Assembly (NCBI RefSeq): GCF_025506275.1
Contig: NZ_QYCP01000076.1
Coordinates: 1 to 64,000 of the forward strand
Source of the DNA: Brevibacterium permense
GTDB taxonomy: Bacteria; Actinomycetota; Actinomycetes; Actinomycetales; Brevibacteriaceae
Direction of reading: 5' to 3'
DNA length: 64,000 nt
The translations under genes and the position numbers were made by a program. The number at the start of each line of letters is the position of its first letter. Positions within the stretch are counted from its first letter, which is position 1. Below, in pieces: positions 24,036 through 32,168 of the stretch. Under the pieces are notes generated by a model. That model made no database searches. It was not told where the DNA came from and was given only the letters and a program-made list of their open reading frames with translations.

Positions 24036-27000
24036 GTGAGAGAATACGCGCCGCAGTTCCCGTCCCCCGAACGGCCCCGTGAGGACCGCACCCTCATCGA
24101 CGTCCTCCTCGAGTCGGCCGCCGCGCATCCCGATCAGCCGGCTCTCGACGACGGCACCCGGGTGCTCAGCTATTCAGAGCTCATCACCGCGATCCGCGAT
24201 CTCGCACTGGAGATGGCCGAGACCGGGATCGGCCCCGGTGACAAGGTCGGCGTCCGTGTCCCTTCGGGGTCGGTGGATCTGTACCTGGCGATCCTCGCCA
24301 CGCTCATGCTCGGCGCGGCCTACGTTCCCGTCGACGTCGACGATCCGGATGAGCGGGCGCGCACCGTGTTCGCCGAGGCGGCCGTGACCGGGGTGATCAC
24401 CGCCGGACCGCACATCGAATCCCGCACCGACCGCGGCCCCCTCGACCGTTCCGAGCTGCGGTCTCCCACTCCCGATGACGACTGCTGGGTGATCTTCACC
24501 TCCGGGTCGACGGGCACCCCGAAGGGCGTTGCCGTCACCCACCGTTCGGCCGCGGCCTTCGTCGACGCCGAGGCGGCCCTCTTCTGCGTCGAGGAGCCGC
24601 TGGGTCCGGGGGATCGCGTTCTCGCGGGACTCTCCGTGGCCTTCGACGCCAGCTGCGAGGAGATGTGGTTGGCATGGCGGCACGGCGCATGCCTGGTCCC
24701 GGCCCCGCGTGCACTGGTGAAGTCCGGGATGGATCTGGGTCCGTGGCTGTCGTCTCGGCAGATCACCGTCGTCTCGACCGTGCCCACTTTGGCCGCGCTG
24801 TGGCCGGCGGAGAGCCTCGACAATGTCCGCCTCCTCATCTTCGGCGGCGAGGCCTGTCCGCCCGAGCTCGGGCGCCGGCTCAGTGATGATGACCGCGAGG
24901 TGTGGAACACCTATGGTCCCACCGAGGCGACCGTCGTCGCCTGTGCCGCCAAGCTCGACGGATTCGAGCCGGTGCGCATCGGCCTGCCGCTCAAGGGCTG
25001 GGACCTGGCCGTCGTCGATGCCGAAGGCGTGCCCGTCGCCGATGGTGAGACCGGTGAGCTCCTCATCGGCGGGGTCGGTCTTGCCCGCTATCTCGATCCG
25101 GCCAAGGACGCCGAGAAGTTCGCCCCCATGCCGAGTCTCGGCTGGGAGAGGGCGTATCGGTCGGGCGATCTCGTCGTCAACGATCCGGCCGGTCTCAGCT
25201 TCGTCGGTCGCGCCGATGAACAGATCAAGCTCGGGGGCAGGCGCATCGAGCTCGGTGAGATCGATGCCGCCCTGCAGGCTCTGCCCGGTGTCGAAGGAGC
25301 TGCGGCGGCGGTGAAGAAGACCGCGGCCGGCACGGACGTCCTCATCGGCTATCTCGCCCCCGGCGCCGGTTCCGGCGAGGCCGATCTTCCCGCATGGGAA
25401 GCCCGACTGCGTGACGAACTGCCGGCTGCGCTCGTTCCCCGGCTGGCTCTCGTCGAGGACCTGCCCACGAAGACCTCGGGCAAGGTCGACCGCAACGCCC
25501 TGCCGTGGCCGCTCGATGACAGCGCCGAGGCGGCCGGATCCGATGAGATCTTCGATGAGGACACGGAGTGGGTCGCCGAGCAGTGGGCCGCGGTCCTCGG
25601 TGCCCGACCCGGCCGCGATACGGATTTCTTCACTGCCGGCGGCGGTTCCCTGGGAGCAGCGCAGCTCGTGTCCCGGCTGCGCACCCGCCACCCCAGCGTC
25701 ACCGTCGGCGATATCTACGCCCATCCGCGCTTCGGTGCCCTGTCCGGGCTCTGCCTCGGCGAAGAAGGATCCGGCATCGGACCGACGGGTCCCAAGCGCA
25801 CGATCACACGCACCTCCCGGGGGATGCAGGCCTTCCAGGTTCTGCTCGGGATCCCTGTGCACATCCTCGGCGGGGTCCGGTGGGTGGTGCTGGCGATGCT
25901 GGCGGCAAATATCGGTGTCGGGCTCGGCGCGGATCTGCCGCTGACTCCGTGGCCGGTCGTCATCGTCCTCTTCCTCGTCTTCGTCACCGCCTGGGGACGA
26001 ATGCTCATCTCCGCGGGAGCGGCGCGTCTGCTCATGATCGGGATCCGGCCCGGGGACTATCCGCGATCGGGCTGGGTGCACAAGCGACTGTGGCTGGCCG
26101 AGCACATCGCCGATCTGGCTGCGGCAGTCTCGGTGGCGAGCGCACCGTGGGTGACCTGGTATGCAAAGCTGTTGGGCAACCGCATCGGGCCCGATGCCGA
26201 TCTGCACTCGGTACCGCCGGTGACCGGTTTCCTCACCCTCGGCGAAGGTGCGGCGGTCGAACCCGAGGTCGATCTCAAGGGCTGGTGGGTCGACGGCGAT
26301 CTGCTGCGCATCGGACGCATCGACATCAGTCGCAATGCCACGATCGGTGCCCGGTCGACGCTCATGCCCGGCGCCGAAGTGGGTGTCGGGGCTCTCGTCG
26401 AAGCCGGGTCCGCGGTGACCGGTCGGGTGCGGAAGAATCAGATCTACTCGGGTTCGCCGGCCGTTCGCGTGGGGAAGGCGAAGAAGTCCTGGCCTGCTCC
26501 CCCGCCCAGGCGGCGTCTGCCGTTCCTGTTCTACGCCGTCGGCTCCCAGATCAATGCGCTGCTGCCGTATCTCGCTGTGGTGCCGGGCGTCGCGCTCATG
26601 CTCGGAGTCTCCGGGACTGAGGTCTTCGAGTCGCCCTGGCAGCTGGTGGCGTGGTCACCGGTCGTGGCCTGTCTGTGGTTCTTCACCACTGCACTGTTCA
26701 TCCTCTTCGCGGTGCGGATCCTGGCGATCGGCATGGAAGAGGGAGAGTTCCCCGTCCGCTCGGCCCGCGGTTACCGGGTGTGGGCAACGGAGCGGCTGCT
26801 CGACATGGCGCGGGACCTGCTGTTCCCGCTGTACGCGTCGATGCTCACCCCGTTGTGGCTGCGCCTCCTCGGTGCGAAGGTGGGGCCGGGCACTGAGATC
26901 TCCACCGTTGTCTTCGTTCCGAAGATGACGACGATCGCGGCCGGTGCCTTCCTCGCCGATGACACGATGGTCGCCAGCTACGAACTCGGCCACGGCTGGA

Positions 27001-28052
27001 TGCGGGCCGGGCGCGCGAAGGTCGGCAAACGTGCCTTCCTCGGCAACTCGGGAATCGCCTCCCCCGGTCGCAGGGTGCCGAAGAACTCCCTCGTCGCGGT
27101 GCTCTCGGCGGCACCGGCGAAGGCGAAGAAGGGATCGTCGTGGCTCGGTTCTCCCCCGGTGCAGCTGCGCCGGGCCGCCGTGGAATCCGACGAGTCGCTC
27201 ACCTATGCCCCGACTTTCGGGGTCAAGGCCGCCCGTGCCTTCTGGGAGACTCTGCGGATCGTCTCGATCATCGCCGGCGGTGTGCTCATCACCGCTGTCG
27301 TGCTCACCATCTGGTTCTTCCTCGGACTCCCGGGTGGCGTGACCGCGCAGTCGACCACGTTCCTCGCCTCCGTGCTGCTGGCCCTGCTCACCTCGGGGAT
27401 CGTGATGATGGCCGCCGGTGCCGTGGCGGCGGGACTGGCCGTGGCCGCGAAATGGATCCTCGCCGGTCCGATCCGACCCGGGGAGCATCCTCTGTGGTCG
27501 TCGTTCATCTGGCGCAACGAGGTGGCCGACTGCTTCGTCGAGCTCGTGGCCGCTCCCTGGTTCGCCCGGAATGCCGTGGGCACTCCTGCGATCGTGTGGT
27601 ACCTGCGAGCGATGGGCGCGAAGATCGGGCACGGTGTGTGGTGCGAGTCCTACTGGCTGCCGGAGGCCGACCTCGTCCGCCTCGGGGACAATTCGACGGT
27701 CAACCGCGGCTGTGTGGTCCAGACTCATCTGTTCCACGATCGGGTGATGAGTCTCGATGCGGTTCAGCTCGATCCCGGTGCCACCCTGGGGCCCAACAGC
27801 GTCATCCTTCCGGCGTCCACTCTGGGAGAGAACGCCACGGTGGGCGCGACGTCGCTGGTCATGCGCGGCGAGTTCGTGCCGGCCCATGCCTACTTCAGCG
27901 GCAATCCTGTCATACCCTGGGTGGATGCCCCAGAACTTCCCTCACTCGAAGACGAAGGCCGAGACGAAGACGGCCGCGACGGCGCCGGCGGAAGTGCCGC
28001 CGGCGACGACGCAGGCTCCGACGGCGACCGATCGAGCCGATCGCATGCTTGA
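24036..28052 (+). CDS. Pls/PosA-family non-ribosomal peptide synthetase (poly-lysine synthetase-like)
   Basis: 1338 residues, near the length of epsilon-poly-L-lysine synthetase (about 1319). Adenylation domain about 1-480 (TSGSTGTPKG, YGPTEATV, YRSGDLV, TSGKVDRNALP). Carrier domain about 505-580 with DTDFFTAGGGSLG (phosphopantetheine Ser about 539). Then alternating membrane pairs and three left-handed-beta-helix acyltransferase-like domains (about 735-810, 955-1030, 1200-1290), the Pls layout A-T-(TM-C)x3. Hand alignment to GrsA gives pocket residues D-A-E-S-I-G-T-V-V, close to the published lysine code. Predicted to polymerise a basic amino acid through isopeptide bonds at the membrane. 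Start is GTG after GGAAG. Product not proven. Confidence 0.9.
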   Translation: MREYAPQFPSPERPREDRTLIDVLLESAAAHPDQPALDDGTRVLSYSELITAIRDLALEMAETGIGPGDKVGVRVPSGSVDLYLAILATLMLGAAYVPVDVDDPDERARTVFAEAAVTGVITAGPHIESRTDRGPLDRSELRSPTPDDDCWVIFTSGSTGTPKGVAVTHRSAAAFVDAEAALFCVEEPLGPGDRVLAGLSVAFDASCEEMWLAWRHGACLVPAPRALVKSGMDLGPWLSSRQITVVSTVPTLAALWPAESLDNVRLLIFGGEACPPELGRRLSDDDREVWNTYGPTEATVVACAAKLDGFEPVRIGLPLKGWDLAVVDAEGVPVADGETGELLIGGVGLARYLDPAKDAEKFAPMPSLGWERAYRSGDLVVNDPAGLSFVGRADEQIKLGGRRIELGEIDAALQALPGVEGAAAAVKKTAAGTDVLIGYLAPGAGSGEADLPAWEARLRDELPAALVPRLALVEDLPTKTSGKVDRNALPWPLDDSAEAAGSDEIFDEDTEWVAEQWAAVLGARPGRDTDFFTAGGGSLGAAQLVSRLRTRHPSVTVGDIYAHPRFGALSGLCLGEEGSGIGPTGPKRTITRTSRGMQAFQVLLGIPVHILGGVRWVVLAMLAANIGVGLGADLPLTPWPVVIVLFLVFVTAWGRMLISAGAARLLMIGIRPGDYPRSGWVHKRLWLAEHIADLAAAVSVASAPWVTWYAKLLGNRIGPDADLHSVPPVTGFLTLGEGAAVEPEVDLKGWWVDGDLLRIGRIDISRNATIGARSTLMPGAEVGVGALVEAGSAVTGRVRKNQIYSGSPAVRVGKAKKSWPAPPPRRRLPFLFYAVGSQINALLPYLAVVPGVALMLGVSGTEVFESPWQLVAWSPVVACLWFFTTALFILFAVRILAIGMEEGEFPVRSARGYRVWATERLLDMARDLLFPLYASMLTPLWLRLLGAKVGPGTEISTVVFVPKMTTIAAGAFLADDTMVASYELGHGWMRAGRAKVGKRAFLGNSGIASPGRRVPKNSLVAVLSAAPAKAKKGSSWLGSPPVQLRRAAVESDESLTYAPTFGVKAARAFWETLRIVSIIAGGVLITAVVLTIWFFLGLPGGVTAQSTTFLASVLLALLTSGIVMMAAGAVAAGLAVAAKWILAGPIRPGEHPLWSSFIWRNEVADCFVELVAAPWFARNAVGTPAIVWYLRAMGAKIGHGVWCESYWLPEADLVRLGDNSTVNRGCVVQTHLFHDRVMSLDAVQLDPGATLGPNSVILPASTLGENATVGATSLVMRGEFVPAHAYFSGNPVIPWVDAPELPSLEDEGRDEDGRDGAGGSAAGDDAGSDGDRSSRSHA

Positions 28053-29499
28053 TTCCTATACCCAGGGCGTCGGCAATGCGGACCTTCACATCGACCACTA
28101 CGATCTCGACCTCGACTATCGGATCGGGCCGAATCGGCTCTCCGCCAGGGCGGTGCTCAAAGGTCGAGTGCTCACGGACACCTCGTCGATCCTCCTCGAT
28201 CTCACGGGTCTGCGGGTGACGAAAGCCAGCGTCAACGGCAAGAAAGTTCGCTTCTCCGCACAAGGGAAGAAGCTGCGGCTGACGACCCCGGCGCTGAAGA
28301 GCGACCAGCCGGTGGTCATCGACATCAGCTACACGGGCAATCCGGAACCGGCGATCGGCACCTGGGGAGACATCGGCTGGGGGGAGCTCGAAGACGGAGT
28401 GCTCGTGGCCGGTCAGCCCGTCGGTGCCTCGACCTGGTTCCCCTGCAATGACCATCCCTCGAACAAATCCCAGTACAGGATCTCCGTGCTCGTCGAGTCC
28501 GAGTACACGGTGGTGTCCAATGGGTCGCTGACGAAGAAGACCCGAAAGGCCGGACGGACCCGCTGGACGTATGAGTCGACGACTCCCCTGGCGACCTACT
28601 TGGCGACGGTGCAGATCGGCCGCTACAAGTACGGGCAGATTCCGTTGAGCTCCGGTGCGACGAGGATCGGCTCCGCGATGCGCGGGGCTGCGAAGAATGC
28701 CGTTGCCGGTTCCGCCAGAGATGCCCTCTCCAGCGCTGTCCGAGGAGTCGCCGGCGCTGCCGGCAAGGACGAGTCTGTTCACGATTCGTCGGGCAAGCGT
28801 ACGAGGCACAGCCGAACCGAGTCCCCTGTTCCCCTCGGCGTCTATGCCGATGATCATTGGGATGCGGCAGTCGAGCGCCTCGGTGTCCAACACGGAATGA
28901 TGAACCTGTTCATCGACCGCTTCGGACCCTACCCGTTCGACGTCTATGACGTGGTCGTGACCGATGATGTGCTCGAGATCCCGCTCGAGTCGCAGCCGCT
29001 GTCCGTGCTCGGTCCCAATCATCTGGGACCAGAGTGGGAGGCCGAGCGTCTCGTCGCCCACGAGATGGCGCACCAGTGGTTCGGGAACTCGCTCACGCCG
29101 TCGCGGTGGAAGGACATCTGGCTCAATGAGGGCTTCGCCTGCTATGCGGAGTGGCTGTGGTCCGAGGAGTCCGGGCGTGCGAGCGCCGATGAGCGTGCGC
29201 GGCAGTGGTGGGAGGAGCTGTCCGCTCAGCCGCAGGACATCATGCTCGGTGATCCGGGCGGGCCGGACATGTTCGATGACCGCGTGTACAAGCGCGGTGC
29301 CCTGTGCCTGCATGCTCTGCGCCTCGAGCTCGGCGATGCGGACTTCTTCACCGCCGTCGGCGAGTGGACGAAGCGGTACCGTCATTCGTCGGTGAGCACC
29401 GAAGAGTTCATCCGCTGCGTATCCGGGGTGGCAGACCGTGACATCGCCGAGGTGGTCCGGCCTTGGCTCGAGGATCTCGAACTTCCGGAACTTCCGTAA
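28045..29499 (+). CDS. M1-family zinc aminopeptidase
   Basis: 484 residues from ATG 28045, which overlaps the synthetase stop by 8 bp; ATG 27925, deeper in the synthetase, is an alternative with a Lys/Thr/Ala-rich extension. HEMAH at about 339-343 and Glu362 make the HExxH-x18-E zinc site. The usual GxMEN substrate motif is replaced by PLESQ. Residues about 200-265 are an unusual Ala/Gly/Arg-rich insertion before VPLGVYAD. No signal peptide, so cytoplasmic or peripheral. Poly-lysine-degrading enzymes of Streptomyces are zinc aminopeptidases, so this may be the self-protection or tailoring partner of the synthetase; that link is inferred. Confidence 0.88.
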   Translation: MLDSYTQGVGNADLHIDHYDLDLDYRIGPNRLSARAVLKGRVLTDTSSILLDLTGLRVTKASVNGKKVRFSAQGKKLRLTTPALKSDQPVVIDISYTGNPEPAIGTWGDIGWGELEDGVLVAGQPVGASTWFPCNDHPSNKSQYRISVLVESEYTVVSNGSLTKKTRKAGRTRWTYESTTPLATYLATVQIGRYKYGQIPLSSGATRIGSAMRGAAKNAVAGSARDALSSAVRGVAGAAGKDESVHDSSGKRTRHSRTESPVPLGVYADDHWDAAVERLGVQHGMMNLFIDRFGPYPFDVYDVVVTDDVLEIPLESQPLSVLGPNHLGPEWEAERLVAHEMAHQWFGNSLTPSRWKDIWLNEGFACYAEWLWSEESGRASADERARQWWEELSAQPQDIMLGDPGGPDMFDDRVYKRGALCLHALRLELGDADFFTAVGEWTKRYRHSSVSTEEFIRCVSGVADRDIAEVVRPWLEDLELPELP

Positions 29500-29657
29500 A
29501 GGGGTCAGGGGGCTGAGCAGCTGACTGCGCCGCAGCCGAGGTTGGAGCTTAGCTGAGGTTGCCAGACCGTACTTCGGCCGAGTCCGACAGGGCCGCGGCT
29601 GAGACCCGCTTCCGCCGGGCCCGACCCGCTTCAGCCGGGAATGGCCGCGCTGTCTCC

Positions 29658-30560
29658 TCAGCCGAGCTTGCGGACGAGCACGTCCGAGTCGCCGTTGCGT
29701 CCGACGGACACGAATCCGTGGTCGGTGTAGAGTTTCGCCGCCCCGTTGCCGTCCTCGACGGACAGGCTGACGGCGGGAAAGCCGCTCATCCGCGCCAGCG
29801 CACAGACCGTGTCGAGAAGGGCTCCGCCGATTCCCTGCCCCTGATGGTCGGGCAGCACTGCCATCGAGAGTTCAGGAATGTCGGCTGCGACCCAGCCGTA
29901 CCCGGTGAATGGCATCTGCTCATCCGACGGCGTCAGATCAGTGGCTGCTGACTCAGCGGCTGCCGGCTCAGCGGCTGCGTTGTCTGCGTCAGCGGACCCA
30001 TCGGTGTCGGTGGCGGCCGGTGCGTCTGAACCTGAACCGGCCCCAGCGGCAGCAACAGCGTCAGCGTCAGCCACAGCGTCAGCGTCAGCCACAGCGTCAC
30101 CCTCGGGCACGACTTCGCTGCGGACCACCTCGGTGCCGGTCTTGTCCAGGGCTGCGGCGAAGTCTCCGCCCACCTTTTCGTCGGCCCTCCCGACGACATC
30201 GTCGATATCGGCCAGGCGCACCCAGGCGAGTCCGACGATCGGTGACTGCACATCGGCTTCGGCGTGCGCGGCGACGGCGATATCTCCCTCGCGCCCCCAG
30301 CCGCGGTAGTAGAAGACGGCATCGCTGCGGTACCGGAGGTCCTCGAGTTCGATTCGGGGCCTGTCCATCGACCAGTTGAAGCACAGATCGAGGAAGGGCA
30401 GGAAGGTCTCATCATCGGTCTCGGCCGGGAGCGGACGGATCCGTCCGCGCAGGGACGCGGCGGCCGCCTCGGCGGAAGTGTCCAGCGAATCGGCGGAGGT
30501 GTCCAGCGAATCGGCGGAGGTGTCCTGCGAATCATGAGCGTCAGTTTGTGCAGCGTTCAT
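29658..30560 (-). CDS. GNAT-family N-acetyltransferase with repeat-rich insertions
   Basis: 300 residues. The C-terminal part has the acetyl-CoA loop DHQGQGIGGALLDTVC and the downstream GAAKLYTDHGFVSVGR of GNAT enzymes. The N-terminus carries tandem DTSADSL repeats (21-bp unit near 30481-30522), and an Ala/Asp-rich block (about 165-225) encoded by an 18-bp tandem unit at 30056-30091 interrupts the domain. ATG 30560 has GAAAGGA upstream and overlaps the MATE stop (ATGA). Acceptor unknown; coupled to an exporter and facing the peptide synthetase locus, it could modify or detoxify an amine, but that is speculative. The 158-bp gap 29500-29657 has no gene. Confidence 0.82.
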   Translation of the reverse strand: MNAAQTDAHDSQDTSADSLDTSADSLDTSAEAAAASLRGRIRPLPAETDDETFLPFLDLCFNWSMDRPRIELEDLRYRSDAVFYYRGWGREGDIAVAAHAEADVQSPIVGLAWVRLADIDDVVGRADEKVGGDFAAALDKTGTEVVRSEVVPEGDAVADADAVADADAVAAAGAGSGSDAPAATDTDGSADADNAAAEPAAAESAATDLTPSDEQMPFTGYGWVAADIPELSMAVLPDHQGQGIGGALLDTVCALARMSGFPAVSLSVEDGNGAAKLYTDHGFVSVGRNGDSDVLVRKLG

Positions 30561-31873
30561 GAGATTCCTTTCTCGACGGCGCGTTCGATCCACGCCCGGT
30601 TGCGTACTCGCCAGCCCAGTGTCAGGGCGCGGAAACCGACGAATCCGATGCAGAAGCCGGCCCAGAGCCCGGGTGCTCCCGGCCAGATGTTGATGATCGG
30701 GATGAGCAGAATTGCGTATCCGATCACAGCGACCAATTGTGCCAGAGCCAGATATTTCGCGTCCTCAGCTCCCATGAGCACTCCGTCGAGGACGAAGACA
30801 AAGCCTGCGATCGGCATGCTCAAGGCGAGGACCGGCAGGAGCGCGGCCAGTGCCGACACCACGGCCGGGTCGGAGGCGAAGGCACGGGGGATGATTCCGG
30901 AGCCGGCGAACAGGACGACGCCGACGACGATGCCGAAGACGATCCCCCACAGGCACAGTCGGCGGTTGATCGCGGCGACCGCCTCGGTGTTCTTCGCCCC
31001 CAGCTCGAGGCCGATCATCGCCTGGCCCGCGATGGCCAGGGAGTCGAGGGCGAGGGCGAGAGCGAAGAAGATGCTCTGAGCGACCTGGATCGCGGCGAGG
31101 TCCGTCGCGCCCATCGCCGTGGCCAGGAAGACGAGGAGGATGAGGGCAGCACGCAGCGAGGCGTTGCGCACCAACAGCCATCCGGAGGTCTTCGCCGAGG
31201 TGAACACGCCTGTCCAGTCAGGGCGGATGCTGGCGCGGAGGCGACGGGCCGCGCGAATGGAGATGGTGAGGTAGACCGCGCACATTCCAGCCTGCGCAAT
31301 GACCGTGCCCATCGCCGATCCCGCGACTCCCATGTCGAGGCCGTAGATGAAGATGGCGTTGAGGCCGATATTGGCGATGCAGCCGGCGGCCGCGACGAGC
31401 AGCGGGGTCTTCGTGTCCTGAAGTCCGCGCAGCAGTCCGGTGGCCGCGATGACCATGAGCATGAATGGCAGCCCCCACCATGAGATCGCAAGGTAGGAGT
31501 GTGCGCCCGCAGTGATCATCGGATCCGGGTCGAAGGCCTCGATCGCTGTGTTCAACAGGGGCAGTCCGATGATGATGAGCAGGACGGAGGTTCCCAGCGC
31601 CAGCCAGATTCCGTCGAATCCGGCCGTGATCGCGCCCGGACGGTCCCCCGATCCCATCCGTTTCGCCACCCGCGGCGTCGTGGCATAGGCGAGGAAGATC
31701 ATCAGTCCGAGCACCGTCTGCAGGATCGTCGAGGCGATCGCCAGCGATCCCAGGGCGCCGGCACCGAGGTGGCCGACCATGGCAGTGTCAGTGAGCAGGA
31801 AAATGGGTTCGGCGATCAGGGCTCCGAGCGCGGGAAGGGCCAAACGGAGAATGTCTTTGTCGATCGCTGCCAC
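30557..31873 (-). CDS. MATE-family efflux transporter (DinF-like)
   Basis: 438 residues, about 12 membrane segments, beginning AIDKDILRLALPALGALIAEP with the following LLTDTAMVGHLG segment characteristic of DinF-type MATE proteins. Exports cationic compounds in exchange for protons or sodium. Translationally coupled to the downstream acetyltransferase (ATGA). Its position opposite a poly-cation synthetase is suggestive but both genes point away from it, so a functional link is uncertain. The start at 31873 has no strong ribosome binding site. Confidence 0.88.
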   Translation of the reverse strand: MAAIDKDILRLALPALGALIAEPIFLLTDTAMVGHLGAGALGSLAIASTILQTVLGLMIFLAYATTPRVAKRMGSGDRPGAITAGFDGIWLALGTSVLLIIIGLPLLNTAIEAFDPDPMITAGAHSYLAISWWGLPFMLMVIAATGLLRGLQDTKTPLLVAAAGCIANIGLNAIFIYGLDMGVAGSAMGTVIAQAGMCAVYLTISIRAARRLRASIRPDWTGVFTSAKTSGWLLVRNASLRAALILLVFLATAMGATDLAAIQVAQSIFFALALALDSLAIAGQAMIGLELGAKNTEAVAAINRRLCLWGIVFGIVVGVVLFAGSGIIPRAFASDPAVVSALAALLPVLALSMPIAGFVFVLDGVLMGAEDAKYLALAQLVAVIGYAILLIPIINIWPGAPGLWAGFCIGFVGFRALTLGWRVRNRAWIERAVEKGIS

Positions 31874-31979
31874 GCCCCGATTCTAGCGAACCGGTGGTGC
31901 GGTGAGCCTGTCGCGATGGATCACTTCAGAGCAGCCACGGGCTCATCTCGATCACAATGTCGTGTCAGTACCGAACTGT

Positions 31980-32130
31980 AGAGTCAGAGGACAAACTTAT
32001 CAGAGTCGATAAAGATGAGAAACAACCGATTCTGAGTGACTCTATTAGTTTGCTTGTTCTATTTGTAATAGTATTGTTATATCAATTCATAGCGGCAGAT
32101 CCTATAATTGAGATAGCCGACTTCCCTGAC
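31980..32130. other. AT-rich intergenic patch with TATAAT
   Basis: The 295-bp gap between the MATE gene and the HNH gene contains about 150 bp of unusually AT-rich DNA in a GC-rich chromosome. TATAAT lies at 32103-32108, about 60 bp upstream of the HNH start, but no good -35 is spaced to it. Probably the promoter region of the HNH gene. Confidence 0.4.
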
Positions 32131-32168
32131 GACTTACTTCCACAGAGGCGTGGAGAGGTGAGAGACCG

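Noticed and set aside
27757..28044. Upstream extension of the M1 aminopeptidase frame
   Set aside because: It lies inside the synthetase gene and reads as its shadow; only the part from 27925 could be real, and 28045 is favoured by the family N-terminus.
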